Source: JBGSYJ01 sp041748075
GTDB lineage: Bacteria > Acidobacteriota > Thermoanaerobaculia > Gp7-AA8
Length of the DNA stretch: 20,608 nt
Assembly: GCA_041748075.1 (NCBI GenBank)
Contig: JBGTDX010000182.1
Coordinates: 1-20,608, forward strand
Direction of reading: 5' to 3'
Within the stretch, counting starts at the first letter, position 1. Every line of letters begins with the position of its first letter. Both the position numbers and the translations under genes were made by a program. The notes under the pieces were generated by a model that had not been told where the DNA came from, did not search any database, and saw only the letters and a program-made list of their open reading frames with translations. Below, in pieces: positions 1-7,918 of this stretch.

Positions 1-268
1 TCGCGAGAAACATCACTCCACTCCCTGGGTCGGTGTCGAAGTCGTAGATGACGAGAATATTCGGGTGAGAGAGCGCTGCAATCGCCCGCGCCTCTCGCTG
101 GAAGCGACGCAGCTGGTCCTCGCCGGCGAGCAACCCGGTCATCACCTTGATGGCGACGTCGCGCTCGAGGCGATGATCACGGGCGCGGTAGACCTGTCCC
201 ATGCCTCCGGCGCCGATGGAGGAAACGATCTCGAAGTGGGCGAGGCGTGAGCCTGCAGAAAGCTGCAT
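1..268 (-). CDS. Ser/Thr protein kinase, N-terminal fragment (runs off left edge)
   Basis: This is the first 89 codons of a Hanks-type Ser/Thr kinase cut by the window edge. The ATG at 268 is followed by a short lead-in and the glycine-rich loop IGAGGMGQVY (about residues 18-27), then VAIKV with the ATP-binding lysine, then FQREARAIAALSHPNIL, which fits the alpha-C helix with its conserved Glu and the following strand. The catalytic loop and everything after it lie outside the window, so catalytic competence and the C-terminal domains cannot be judged. No good Shine-Dalgarno precedes the ATG. A TAGAAT box lies only 9 bases upstream, without a convincing -35, so a very short leader is possible. 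It lies 226 bases downstream of the amidohydrolase on the same strand. Confidence 0.88.
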   Translation of the reverse strand, partial: MQLSAGSRLAHFEIVSSIGAGGMGQVYRARDHRLERDVAIKVMTGLLAGEDQLRRFQREARAIAALSHPNILVIYDFDTDPGSGVMFLA

Positions 269-494
269 CGCGAAACAATTCTACTGGTTTCGTTCCCTTT
301 TTCCCCCTTACCGGAATAGTGCCAGGGACCGGGGAAAGACGCGTCCAGCCCCAATGGCCTTATAGCATCAGCTCGATGATCGCCGACGAATGCCTTTTCG
401 CGCTCGATCAGAAACTGAACACGCGTGAAAGACGCCTCCAGCGCGTCTGCGAGCACCCGTACCTCAAGCGGTCTCGCTGAACGCCAGAACTCCC
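269..494. other. Intergenic stretch between amidohydrolase and left-edge kinase
   Basis: No convincing gene was found here. On the minus strand a modest hairpin (arms AGACGC/GCGTCT, 7-base loop, positions 430-448) followed by only two or three Ts could be a weak terminator for the amidohydrolase. A minus-strand open frame from a TTG at 498 crosses this stretch but runs into the kinase coding region in another frame and has no ribosome site. Confidence 0.4.
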
Positions 495-2042
495 TCAATA
501 GCCGGCGGGATTTTTCAGAAATCTCCAGATGATCTTGCAGCCGATCGTCCAGCTGCGAGCCCGTCGCTCGACCAGACTGGAGATCCCATCGAGAGCTGCC
601 CGATCATAAAAGTTTCCGTTGAACGAGACTCCATCGATCTCGAGTGTGTTGCGGACGTTCTCCAGCGGATTTGCTCGCAGAAGCAGAAGGTCCGCAACCT
701 TGCCCTGGGTGACAGTTCCGTAGGTGGCATCGAGTCCGAAGTATTCTGCGGGAGACAGCGTCGCAGCACGAAGCACGGCGGCGGGCGGGAGACCGGCGGC
801 CGATAGCTGTTGAAGCTCCCGGTGCAGATCCGCTCCTGCCACGAAGTAGTCTGTGCCGGCGAGAACCCTCACACCGGAGCGATGCGCTGCGCCGGTAAGC
901 TCGAGACCCTTTCGGTAAAACTGCCGATACGTTTCACGGGCGTCCGGCGATGGATCGTCGGCGAGCACCTCATCGATGTCTTCGAGCCACTGGCGCTCGA
1001 CCAGGGGATGGAGATAACGCAGAAGTGGATCGTTGCCCACGGACGGATCGTCAGCGTAAGCGTCCGACCATCGCGTCAGGTGCGTCGGGACGTACCACGT
1101 GCCGTTCTGCTTCATCGCGTCGAAGATTGCATTCGCCATCTCCGGATCGTGCTCGTCGAGCATTCTCCGACGGTCTTCCCGCCAGGATCTCCCTGTGCGG
1201 GTACGAAGCTCCGCGCTGCCTGAGAAGGATTCGTGCAGAATGAAACGTGCATGCTCGATGCTTTTCTGATTCGCAGCAGCCTCGATCGCGCTGACGGCAT
1301 GGGGCCGATGCCCCACCACGTCCAGACCTGAACGGCGCGCTTCATCGACAAGCGCAAAATACGCGTCCCGCCGAATCCGGTCATAGACTTTGATCGCATC
1401 CGTGTCCGATGCGAAATGACGGACGAACTGACGCGCCTGATCCGGCGTGGCGGTATCGAAGAAAGCCGGGACCGACCCGAGCCGCGCGACCATCCCGGGA
1501 CCATTCGCCATCCAGCTGGCTGAAGCAACGACACGCGGTCCCACCCGCTCGCCCGCCAGTGCCTCGGCTGTCCACCGGCGTTTGTCCTCCGCGCAGGAAA
1601 TAAAGGGATCGCCCGGCTTCGGGCAGCCCTGCATGTCGCGTACGTTCGTCACCCCGTACGCGAGATAGAGAGGAAGATCGAGCAGAGGACTGATCGCCAG
1701 GACGTGCGTGTGCATGTCCCACAAGGCGGGCATGAGGTATTTGCCGGTGCCGTCGACTACTCGCACATCGGTGTCGAGATTCACCGTCGCAGCATTGCCG
1801 ACGTGCACGATGCGGCCTTCGGCAATCAGGACCGTCTGTCCCGGTACCACGATCCCGGACTGCACATCGATGATCCCGACATTCCTGATTGCCCAGGGGC
1901 CCCTTGTCTGGACAGGCGTCGCCTGCCTCTCAGGCCAGAGCACGGCGATCGCGAAGACGAGCACCACTACCAGTAGCGCGATCAGCACTACCGAGAGTGC
2001 TCGTTTCAGGGAAACCTTCAGTTCAGCCTTCGACCGATGCAT
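495..2042 (-). CDS. Membrane-anchored amidohydrolase (imidazolonepropionase-like)
   Basis: This is a metal-dependent hydrolase of the amidohydrolase superfamily, of the kind related to imidazolonepropionase and Xaa-Pro/prolidase-like enzymes. The substrate cannot be read from sequence. From the ATG at 2042 (515 residues) there is a single hydrophobic helix at about residues 15-36 after a basic N-terminus, so the enzyme is probably tethered with its catalytic part outside the cytoplasm. The superfamily metal ligands are present: HTH (about 111-113) after the PALWD motif, Lys in AIKVYD (about 218), His in VVGHRPH (about 245), His in SIEHARF (about 264) and Asp in LAGTDYF (about 398). A C-terminal KVADLLLL segment closes the composite beta domain. 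An in-frame TTG at 2057 would add five residues. Neither start has a good ribosome site, and ATG is preferred. It lies 105 bases downstream of the ABC genes and may be co-transcribed with them. Confidence 0.9.
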   Translation of the reverse strand: MHRSKAELKVSLKRALSVVLIALLVVVLVFAIAVLWPERQATPVQTRGPWAIRNVGIIDVQSGIVVPGQTVLIAEGRIVHVGNAATVNLDTDVRVVDGTGKYLMPALWDMHTHVLAISPLLDLPLYLAYGVTNVRDMQGCPKPGDPFISCAEDKRRWTAEALAGERVGPRVVASASWMANGPGMVARLGSVPAFFDTATPDQARQFVRHFASDTDAIKVYDRIRRDAYFALVDEARRSGLDVVGHRPHAVSAIEAAANQKSIEHARFILHESFSGSAELRTRTGRSWREDRRRMLDEHDPEMANAIFDAMKQNGTWYVPTHLTRWSDAYADDPSVGNDPLLRYLHPLVERQWLEDIDEVLADDPSPDARETYRQFYRKGLELTGAAHRSGVRVLAGTDYFVAGADLHRELQQLSAAGLPPAAVLRAATLSPAEYFGLDATYGTVTQGKVADLLLLRANPLENVRNTLEIDGVSFNGNFYDRAALDGISSLVERRARSWTIGCKIIWRFLKNPAGY

Positions 2043-2147
2043 TTCAGTTCGCTGCAACGGAGTTCATCATCGCTGACAGAGTGACACCCGGTCCGTGAAG
2101 AAAATGTGAAGTCGATACGCCTGTGAACGCAATTGTCCTCCTTCAAC

Positions 2148-2888
2148 CTAACGCTGAAGACGCGTGCGAAATCGCCACTCGAGGAGCACCAGCGCCAGCA
2201 TCGCGATCAGAACGCCTGCGATCGCTTCAGGAAAATACGTTCTGCCGGCGGAGGCCTCCCAGACCATCTTCATCGGCCAGTAACTCGGTACGATCCCGGC
2301 AATCCACTGCATCGGGGGATCGAAGAACCAGGCGATGATCGGGATCATGTTCACTGTATTGAGTATTTTGATCATCGCAAAGCCCGAGACCTTGTTCGCG
2401 GCGAATGCCGCGAGAAAGAGAGCCGTGACGGGCGCGAGCAGTGCGGCCACACCCGCAATGGCGATGAGGTCGAGCAGGGGAAGCGGCGTGATTCCGACCA
2501 TCGGGTACGTGGCGACCGCCAGCACCGTTCCCAACCCCAGAGGAACAGCCAGCCGGTACGTCAGCCAGCTCCACCACGGCACCGGCGTCACTGCGATCGC
2601 TGTGAGTACCCCCTCGTCCCGCTCGTCGAGCAGAACGAAGCCGCTGATGACGCCGGCGATCACGCCGGGAGTCAGCAGAAAAAAGCTCATGATCAGCGGG
2701 TAGTACGGCTCGAGCTGGAATCCCCATCGCGCGAGAAGAACCTCGCGCAGCCATGGCACGAGCAGCCGGAACAGGAGCGCAACAGCTGGAGGGAAGATCA
2801 CCATCCAGATCAGCAGAGGGTCACGCCGGAAGTTGCGGAGATCCGCCGCTCCGAGCGAACGAAGCAGCGTCGCCGGATGAACGGTCAT
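2148..2888 (-). CDS. ABC-2 type transporter permease (second subunit)
   Basis: This 246-residue polytopic membrane protein is the last gene of a three-gene exporter operon. Its ATG at 2888 overlaps the stop of the preceding permease by four bases (ATGA), so translational coupling is likely and this start is strongly supported. A longer open frame reaches upstream to 3221 but has no membrane character and overlaps the neighbour. About six hydrophobic segments are visible. The cytoplasmic motif DERDEGVLTAIAVTPV matches the EKNEGVLSALVVTPV motif of the partner permease, showing that the two are distant paralogues that probably form a heterodimer. It lacks the large extracytoplasmic domain of MacB-type permeases, which fits the ABC-2 class of drug, lipid or polysaccharide exporters. 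Substrate is unknown. Confidence 0.9.
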   Translation of the reverse strand: MTVHPATLLRSLGAADLRNFRRDPLLIWMVIFPPAVALLFRLLVPWLREVLLARWGFQLEPYYPLIMSFFLLTPGVIAGVISGFVLLDERDEGVLTAIAVTPVPWWSWLTYRLAVPLGLGTVLAVATYPMVGITPLPLLDLIAIAGVAALLAPVTALFLAAFAANKVSGFAMIKILNTVNMIPIIAWFFDPPMQWIAGIVPSYWPMKMVWEASAGRTYFPEAIAGVLIAMLALVLLEWRFRTRLQR

Positions 2889-3580
2889 CGTCCCCTCACC
2901 AGATGTCGCCTGAACTCCCAACACGACCACCAGAGTGCGATCGCGCACCACCCGACCGCTGCCGCAAGCTCGGTCATGCCAGCCGAAGCCGGTCCCGACG
3001 CTCCCCTGATGAGTGCAAGTGCAGGGTACGCCGGATGAAGCCACAACAGACCAGTTCCGGAAATGGGAAGGTACTCGAGGAGAGGCAGCAGAAGCACGAT
3101 CACGAAGAACACTGACGGCATGAGGAACTCGTTGAAGGTTCGCAGCCGAACGATCAGAAGGAATCCCGCGAATGCATAAAGAGCAGCGAGCAGACAGGTG
3201 CCCGCGAGCAGCAGAGGCCATTCGACGTTAGCGCCGAAGACGAACGCGACGATGAGCAGCGTCTCTGCGGCAGCAAGTCCGGTGAGTGAAAGAACCTTCG
3301 ACAGGAGGTAATCGAGCGCGCTGACGGGGGTGACGACCAGCGCAGAAAGGACGCCCTCGTTCTTCTCAAAGAGAACGAGTGCCGCGATGAAGTAGAATGT
3401 CGTGATGATGAGGTTGACGGCGATGAACGGCGGTACGAGGGCGGATGGAGGAAGAGCCGACGCCCCGAGCCCTCCCAGCACGGTTCCCCAGATCAGAACC
3501 ATCATCAGACTGACCCCATAGAGTCCGTATCGCACCTGAAGGCGGACGTCAGCGCGTACGAGCGCGGCGAAGCGGCTCAT
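2885..3580 (-). CDS. ABC-2 type transporter permease (first subunit)
   Basis: This 231-residue integral membrane protein has about six hydrophobic segments and the conserved cytoplasmic stretch EKNEGVLSALVVTPV between the second and third. The start is the ATG at 3580, whose first bases overlap the stop of the ATPase gene by four (ATGA). The same kind of overlap joins it to the next permease, so the three genes form one tightly coupled unit. The order ATPase, permease, permease and the protein sizes resemble the mycobacterial exporter Rv2688c-Rv2687c-Rv2686c described for fluoroquinolones. That similarity is of layout only and does not establish substrate. A longer open frame to 3844 is a reading-frame extension over the ATPase gene. 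Confidence 0.9.
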   Translation of the reverse strand: MSRFAALVRADVRLQVRYGLYGVSLMMVLIWGTVLGGLGASALPPSALVPPFIAVNLIITTFYFIAALVLFEKNEGVLSALVVTPVSALDYLLSKVLSLTGLAAAETLLIVAFVFGANVEWPLLLAGTCLLAALYAFAGFLLIVRLRTFNEFLMPSVFFVIVLLLPLLEYLPISGTGLLWLHPAYPALALIRGASGPASAGMTELAAAVGWCAIALWWSCWEFRRHLVRGR

Positions 3581-4455
3581 CGGAGATCCTTCCCCGTCAC
3601 GCGGATGAAGATTTCCTCGAGCGTGGTCTCCTGGGTGTGAATGGTCTGAATGTTTCCTCTCCGCAGGGTATTCACGAATTCGTCGTTGGTGCCGAGACCG
3701 TCGAGCTCGAACTCTCGCGACTCGAGCTCGTCGCCTATGCTGATCTCGACCTTCACGACGCGTCGACCATATTCGAGGCGTAGCCGTCGGGGAGAGTCGG
3801 TGAGACGGATGCTTCCGTCGACGAGAAATGCGATGCGATCGCACAGTTCATCGGCGAGCTGCATGTCATGCGTCGTGAGAAAGACCGTCGCACCAGCATC
3901 TCGGCGGGCGAGGATGAGGTCGCGCACCCGCCGGCTGGTGAGCGGGTCGAGTCCGGTGGTGGGCTCGTCGAGAAAGAGCAGCTCTGGATTGTGCAGAAGC
4001 GCGCGCGCGAGGTTGAGCCTGTTCTTCATTCCCTTCGAGAACTCCCCCACCCGGCGGTGTGCATGATCTCCGAGGTCCAGCACCTCGAGAATCGCGAGTG
4101 GGTCGCTCGACTCACCACCGTAGAGACCTGCGAAGAGTTGCAGATTCTCCAGAGCAGTCAGCTTGAGGTAATGATTCGGCAACTCGAATGAAACGCCGAC
4201 CCGCTCGTAATAGCTGCGGTCCCACTCTCCGGCGTCGCGTCCCAGGATGCGAACGGTGCCGGAGTAGTCACGAAGCAGGCGGATCAGAATCTTCTGTGTC
4301 GTGCTCTTGCCGGCTCCGCTCGGCCCGAGGAAGCCGAAGATCTCCTGAGGCTGAACGTGAAAGGAAAGGCGTTCAACGGCAGGAGACGCCGCGCGCGGAT
4401 AGGTGTAGGAAAGCTGGTCAACCTCGATCACGAACCAGCTCGGAGAGTATCGCAC
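3577..4455 (-). CDS. ABC transporter ATP-binding protein
   Basis: This is the nucleotide-binding subunit driving the two downstream permeases. With the GTG at 4455 as start it has 292 residues. That GTG has a GGAG five bases upstream, whereas a second GTG at 4431 has none. Walker A GPSGAGKST is at residues 44-52, signature FSKGM at about 139-143 (replacing LSGGQ, as is common in ABC-2 exporters), Walker B LLFLDE at about 159-164, D-loop GLDP, and the switch histidine in TTHD at 196. The usual Q-loop position reads FELPN rather than carrying a clear glutamine. The last 80 residues form the extra C-terminal domain seen in this subfamily, ending in TTLEEIFIRVTGKDL. An open frame continues upstream to 5355 but only as an antibiotic-free shadow of the kinase gene. 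The gap to the upstream kinase is 92 bases on the same strand. Confidence 0.92.
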   Translation of the reverse strand: MRYSPSWFVIEVDQLSYTYPRAASPAVERLSFHVQPQEIFGFLGPSGAGKSTTQKILIRLLRDYSGTVRILGRDAGEWDRSYYERVGVSFELPNHYLKLTALENLQLFAGLYGGESSDPLAILEVLDLGDHAHRRVGEFSKGMKNRLNLARALLHNPELLFLDEPTTGLDPLTSRRVRDLILARRDAGATVFLTTHDMQLADELCDRIAFLVDGSIRLTDSPRRLRLEYGRRVVKVEISIGDELESREFELDGLGTNDEFVNTLRRGNIQTIHTQETTLEEIFIRVTGKDLR

Positions 4456-4547
4456 GGCAACTCCGGGCGCAATCGAGTGCGATTCTGCGGTAAAGCGAGA
4501 AGGCAGACCCGCGACCCGTGACCCCGCGCGCGATACGCTCGCTGAAT

Positions 4548-7172
4548 TCAGTCTTCGAGGAGCGGTTCGGCGAAGAGGGGCTGGGCTCCCAGGGCGCGCG
4601 TGAATCCGAAGACAGCCAGTCCGATCAGAAGGGCCAGCGCCAGGAGAGAGCGGTCGAAGTACCAGACCGAGGGATCGAGAGTCATGGGGAAATTGCCGAA
4701 GGTGTCGAACGTGAAGAACAGGAACGCGAGCGCGACGAGACCATGACGAATCATCACCCACGTCATGACGCTTCCCATGAACAGTTTCAGGGGCCACTCC
4801 AGAACCGCGTAGTTTTCGAAACCGCCCGAAAGAACCGTGAGTACGAAAACCACGGCGATGGCGGCCGAGCGCCGGCGTAACACGAGATGAACGACCAGAA
4901 GTACGACCATCCACATCAGCGCGACAAGTACGGCAGAGCCGGCGTTCCCGAAGAGGAATCCGATCGTGTATTTCCAGCCGCTGATCTCCAGGAACGTAGA
5001 ATCCCACGGGACCGGCGGAGTCCAGCCCAGCCACGACGGCACCGCGAGCGTCACGAAGTGCGCGAGGCGCATAACTGCAGCCGCCAGCACTCCAATGATG
5101 ATGCTCCGGCCGACCAGAGGATCGCGCCATCGCCACTGCAGCAGTCTGGTCCACGAGATCAGGGTCCGGGGCCATCGACGTCGCAGATAGGGCTCGAGCG
5201 CGAGGTACCAGATCGATATCATCACACCGGCAAACAGTGCCCATGCGATGGACATGACGATCACGGATCCCTCGAGCACCGAGCTCCAGTAATGGTCGTT
5301 GACGAATATGCCCGCCAGGAATATTGCGATCATGACGAATGAACCGACTCGCCATGCTCCCTGACGATCTCCTCGTCCGCGACGGAGATTCCGGTTCGCG
5401 AGAACACCGCTAATGATCATTGAGCCGAGCATCACGATCAGGAACAGGAGGTCGGCGACGCGTTGTATCGGCCGGCGATGCGCGAGCAGCGGCTGGAACG
5501 GCTTGTTCCAGGGCGTGATGGCTTCGAACCAGACCGGCAGACCTGCGAGAGACGCAGCCTCGACCCTCACTGGTTCCTCGAGCTCCGGAACCCGCACCAG
5601 CCAGGCGAACCTCCGGTCCGACCCCACTGGCGGTCTCCACTTCGGATCGACTGCTGCGGCCTGCGCAGCATCGAGTCCCGTGGCTGCCCACATCGGACCC
5701 CAGTCCGGATCCGCGTCGCTGGGAGCCAGCTCGTCGGGCGGAACGACGATCATCTTTCGGAGCCGCCCATCCGGCTCGAGGATCACCTGCCCCATTCCCT
5801 CCAGTTCGAGCGCCGGCTCAGAGCCGAACGCCGATACTCTCTCCAAACTGGAGGTAGCCATGGGAGCAGGGCTCTCCCGATAGCCGAAGATGAGCGGGCT
5901 GAAGACGCGCTCCGCGACTGAGGACGAAGGCGCGCCGCTGCGGTTCTGCTCCCTCTTCCAGAATCGGTAGTCGAGATCGACTCCCATCTCCGCGACCACG
6001 TCGGCGGGCCGCTGGTCCAATCCTGCGCCGGCGAGTATCTGGCGGGCACGGAACGTCAGCTCGAACGGCTCGAGAGGCAGGTCCGTCTGTCCGTAAAGTC
6101 GAACACGAGGAGAGAGGGCGGCGGCGCCGATCAGGACCACCACCGTGAGGATCAGCAGCGGCCAGGCGATGGCGGGGCTGAGCTCACCCGTGCTGCCAGC
6201 CGCGGCGATCATCTCCGGCGACGGAGTCTCGCCCGCGTCAAGCGCAGCCTGGAGAGGATCTCCGCCCGGCAGTGCAGCGATGACGGAATGAATCGACACC
6301 GGACGTCGGAGCGGATCTTCCTCGAGGCAGCGGACCAGCACCTGCTGGACAGCAGGATCGAGCTCGCTCGTCTCGCGGGACAGGCTCTGCGAGCTGGAAT
6401 CCTTGCGCCGGGAGATGATCTCGCCGAAGGTGGCGCCCTCGAACAGCCGTCTGCCGGTGAACATCTCGTAGAAGATCAGCGCAAGAGAGTACAGATCCGT
6501 CTTCGGCGTGACCACACCTCCCTCGAGCTGCTCCGGGGCCATGTAGGCTGGAGTTCCGGCGACTTCACGGCGCTGCTCGAGATCCTCAGCAAGTGCGGCG
6601 AGACCGAAATCGGTGATCCGTGCGTCGCCGCGTCCGTCGATCATCACGTTTGCCGGCTTCAGATCGCGGTGGATGATTCCGAGGCCGTGAGCGGCTGCGA
6701 GGCCCGCGCAGAGGTCACGCGCGATCTCGAGCGCCTTGTCGTGGGGCAGCTTTCCGATTCTGCGAAGCAGAGACGCGAGGTCCTCACCATCGATGTACTC
6801 CATCGAGATGAAGTGGTGCCCCTCCCACTCGGAGATGTCGTACATCCTGCATACGTTGGGATGCGAGACCTGACGGCCGAGTCTCACCTCGTCATGAAGC
6901 CGGCTGAGTTTGTCGGCGTCGACGGCGAACTCCCGCGGAAGGAACTTGAGAGCCACCTGCTGGCCGAGTTTCATGTCCTCGGCACGGTAGACCTCTCCCA
7001 TCCCTCCCCGGCCGAGCAACGCCACGACGCGATAGCGTCCGGCCAGGATCGATCCCGGAGTGAAGCGGACCTTCTCGCCCGCGGAGCCAGATCTGTCGGA
7101 CCTGTCAGGCTTCAGCGCCGTCTGGTCCGATTTCGAGTCCCCGCCGGACGGGGAACTCCCGTCACTGTGCAT
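4548..7172 (-). CDS. Ser/Thr protein kinase with polytopic membrane C-terminal half
   Basis: Using the ATG at 7172 the protein has 874 residues (an in-frame GTG at 7202 would add ten). The N-terminal 40 residues are polar. The kinase domain follows at about 46-300: LLGRGGMGEVY glycine loop, VALK with Lys 76, HRDLKPAN at 168-175, DFG at 188-190 and APE at 212-214, so all catalytic landmarks are intact. A transmembrane helix (about 337-353) leads into an extracytoplasmic segment of roughly 220 residues with no recognised domain, and then eight or nine further hydrophobic helices reach to the C-terminus. Most kinases of this class have one helix and a PASTA, TPR or beta-propeller sensor, so a multi-pass tail is unusual. 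The gene sits upstream of the ABC exporter and downstream of the MazF pair on one strand, which makes membrane-state sensing for the exporter a reasonable but unproven idea. Confidence 0.92.
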   Translation of the reverse strand: MHSDGSSPSGGDSKSDQTALKPDRSDRSGSAGEKVRFTPGSILAGRYRVVALLGRGGMGEVYRAEDMKLGQQVALKFLPREFAVDADKLSRLHDEVRLGRQVSHPNVCRMYDISEWEGHHFISMEYIDGEDLASLLRRIGKLPHDKALEIARDLCAGLAAAHGLGIIHRDLKPANVMIDGRGDARITDFGLAALAEDLEQRREVAGTPAYMAPEQLEGGVVTPKTDLYSLALIFYEMFTGRRLFEGATFGEIISRRKDSSSQSLSRETSELDPAVQQVLVRCLEEDPLRRPVSIHSVIAALPGGDPLQAALDAGETPSPEMIAAAGSTGELSPAIAWPLLILTVVVLIGAAALSPRVRLYGQTDLPLEPFELTFRARQILAGAGLDQRPADVVAEMGVDLDYRFWKREQNRSGAPSSSVAERVFSPLIFGYRESPAPMATSSLERVSAFGSEPALELEGMGQVILEPDGRLRKMIVVPPDELAPSDADPDWGPMWAATGLDAAQAAAVDPKWRPPVGSDRRFAWLVRVPELEEPVRVEAASLAGLPVWFEAITPWNKPFQPLLAHRRPIQRVADLLFLIVMLGSMIISGVLANRNLRRGRGDRQGAWRVGSFVMIAIFLAGIFVNDHYWSSVLEGSVIVMSIAWALFAGVMISIWYLALEPYLRRRWPRTLISWTRLLQWRWRDPLVGRSIIIGVLAAAVMRLAHFVTLAVPSWLGWTPPVPWDSTFLEISGWKYTIGFLFGNAGSAVLVALMWMVVLLVVHLVLRRRSAAIAVVFVLTVLSGGFENYAVLEWPLKLFMGSVMTWVMIRHGLVALAFLFFTFDTFGNFPMTLDPSVWYFDRSLLALALLIGLAVFGFTRALGAQPLFAEPLLED

Positions 7173-7309
7173 GTGAAAAGAATATGAGCCTCCATGCCGC
7201 ACCGCGTCAAGCGAAGCGGTGTTCCACTCTGCGGGGCAGTTTCAGGGCTGGGTATCCCGGACAATCAAGACCGACAGCACTCCATCTGCCAGTTTTCTAT
7301 TTCTTCCGA

Positions 7310-7654
7310 CTATCTGCCCAGAACCACGTCGACTCCAGCAAGGACCTGAGCCATTCTGCGCGCAGACAGTTTTCCGGAACGACGGGCCAGAAAATCCCTC
7401 TCGATCGTGATGAGCTGCGAGACGTTGGCAACTGAGTCCTTCGACAAACCGGTCTCGCGCTTCGACAGCAGAACATTCCCCGGAGCCTCTGCCCACCGGA
7501 GGTTGCTCGTAAGCGGAATGCAGACCACCGTTCGAATTGCGCTCCGGTTGAATGCGTCACCCTGCACCACGACGACGGGACGGCGGTAACCGGCTTTTGA
7601 GCCCGCCGGCATCGGAATGTCGGCCCAGAAGACGTCACCCTGAGCAACTACCAC
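7310..7654 (-). CDS. mazF: MazF/PemK-family endoribonuclease toxin
   Basis: This 114-residue toxin of a type II toxin-antitoxin pair belongs to the MazF/PemK family, whose members cleave RNA at short sequence motifs. The opening QGDVFWADIP is the typical first strand. YRRPVVVVQGD carries Arg 25 and CIPLTSN carries Thr 49, in the positions expected for the catalytic Arg and Thr/Ser of the family. The C-terminal part LSARRMAQVLAGVDVVLG is the usual final helix. The start is a GTG at 7654, seven bases inside the antitoxin gene, so the toxin is translated by coupling. Length and motifs look complete, hence probably active. Cleavage specificity cannot be predicted here. Confidence 0.93.
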   Translation of the reverse strand: MVVAQGDVFWADIPMPAGSKAGYRRPVVVVQGDAFNRSAIRTVVCIPLTSNLRWAEAPGNVLLSKRETGLSKDSVANVSQLITIERDFLARRSGKLSARRMAQVLAGVDVVLGR

Positions 7655-7884
7655 TCGGTCGCCTTGAGAACGCTGGCGGCCGTGGTCCGTATCAGATCGT
7701 CGTCGGTCTGCTCGAGATTCTCGAGCACTCGATCGAGCGTTTCCCGTATCAGGTCAGGCGAGCGGCTCTCGATGTAGCGTTCGAGCGCGTTCCGGTAAAG
7801 CTCACTCCGGGATTGGCCCAGCGTCTCAGCCAACCGTTCCGCCTCTTCGAATAGCGCGTCGGGGATGGAGATGGCCGTTTTCAT
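7648..7884 (-). CDS. Ribbon-helix-helix antitoxin (MazE-type partner of MazF)
   Basis: This 78-residue protein begins MKTAISIPDALFEEAERLAE, a typical ribbon-helix-helix beginning: a basic beta strand followed by helices, with SRSELYRNAL as the second helix. The C-terminal 35 residues are acidic and leucine-rich, consistent with a flexible toxin-wrapping tail. It lies directly upstream of mazF with a 7-base overlap. The ATG at 7884 lies six bases from a 19-base perfect inverted repeat that overlaps a promoter -10, fitting autoregulation by the RHH domain. There is no Shine-Dalgarno. The position of the promoter suggests a leaderless transcript. Confidence 0.92.
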   Translation of the reverse strand: MKTAISIPDALFEEAERLAETLGQSRSELYRNALERYIESRSPDLIRETLDRVLENLEQTDDDLIRTTAASVLKATEW

Positions 7885-7890
7885 ACCGAG

Positions 7891-7918
7891 AGTATAACAT
7901 AGTTATACTGTTGGTAAA
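7891..7918 (-). promoter_or_regulatory. Promoter and operator of the antitoxin-toxin operon
   Basis: An inverted repeat with arms AGTATAAC and GTTATACT around ATA occupies 7891-7909 without a mismatch. On the minus strand it contains a TATACT -10 (7891-7896), with TTTACC (7913-7918) as -35 at a spacing of 16. The -10 ends six bases before the antitoxin ATG, so transcription should start at or next to the first base of the start codon. An operator covering the -10 is the usual arrangement for ribbon-helix-helix autorepression. Confidence 0.72.

Noticed and set aside
142..498. 118-codon minus-strand frame between amidohydrolase and the left-edge kinase
   Set aside because: It begins at a TTG without a ribosome site and runs 127 bases into the kinase gene in a different frame. 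The kinase motifs are unambiguous.
2133..3038. 301-codon plus-strand frame
   Set aside because: It is antisense to two membrane permeases, is highly charged with Arg and His, and has no start signal. It is a typical complement of hydrophobic coding sequence.
4456..5355. 300-codon N-terminal extension of the ABC ATPase frame
   Set aside because: It overlaps the membrane kinase gene on the same strand in another frame, shows no domain, and a GTG with a GGAG site at 4455 gives a normal-sized ATPase.
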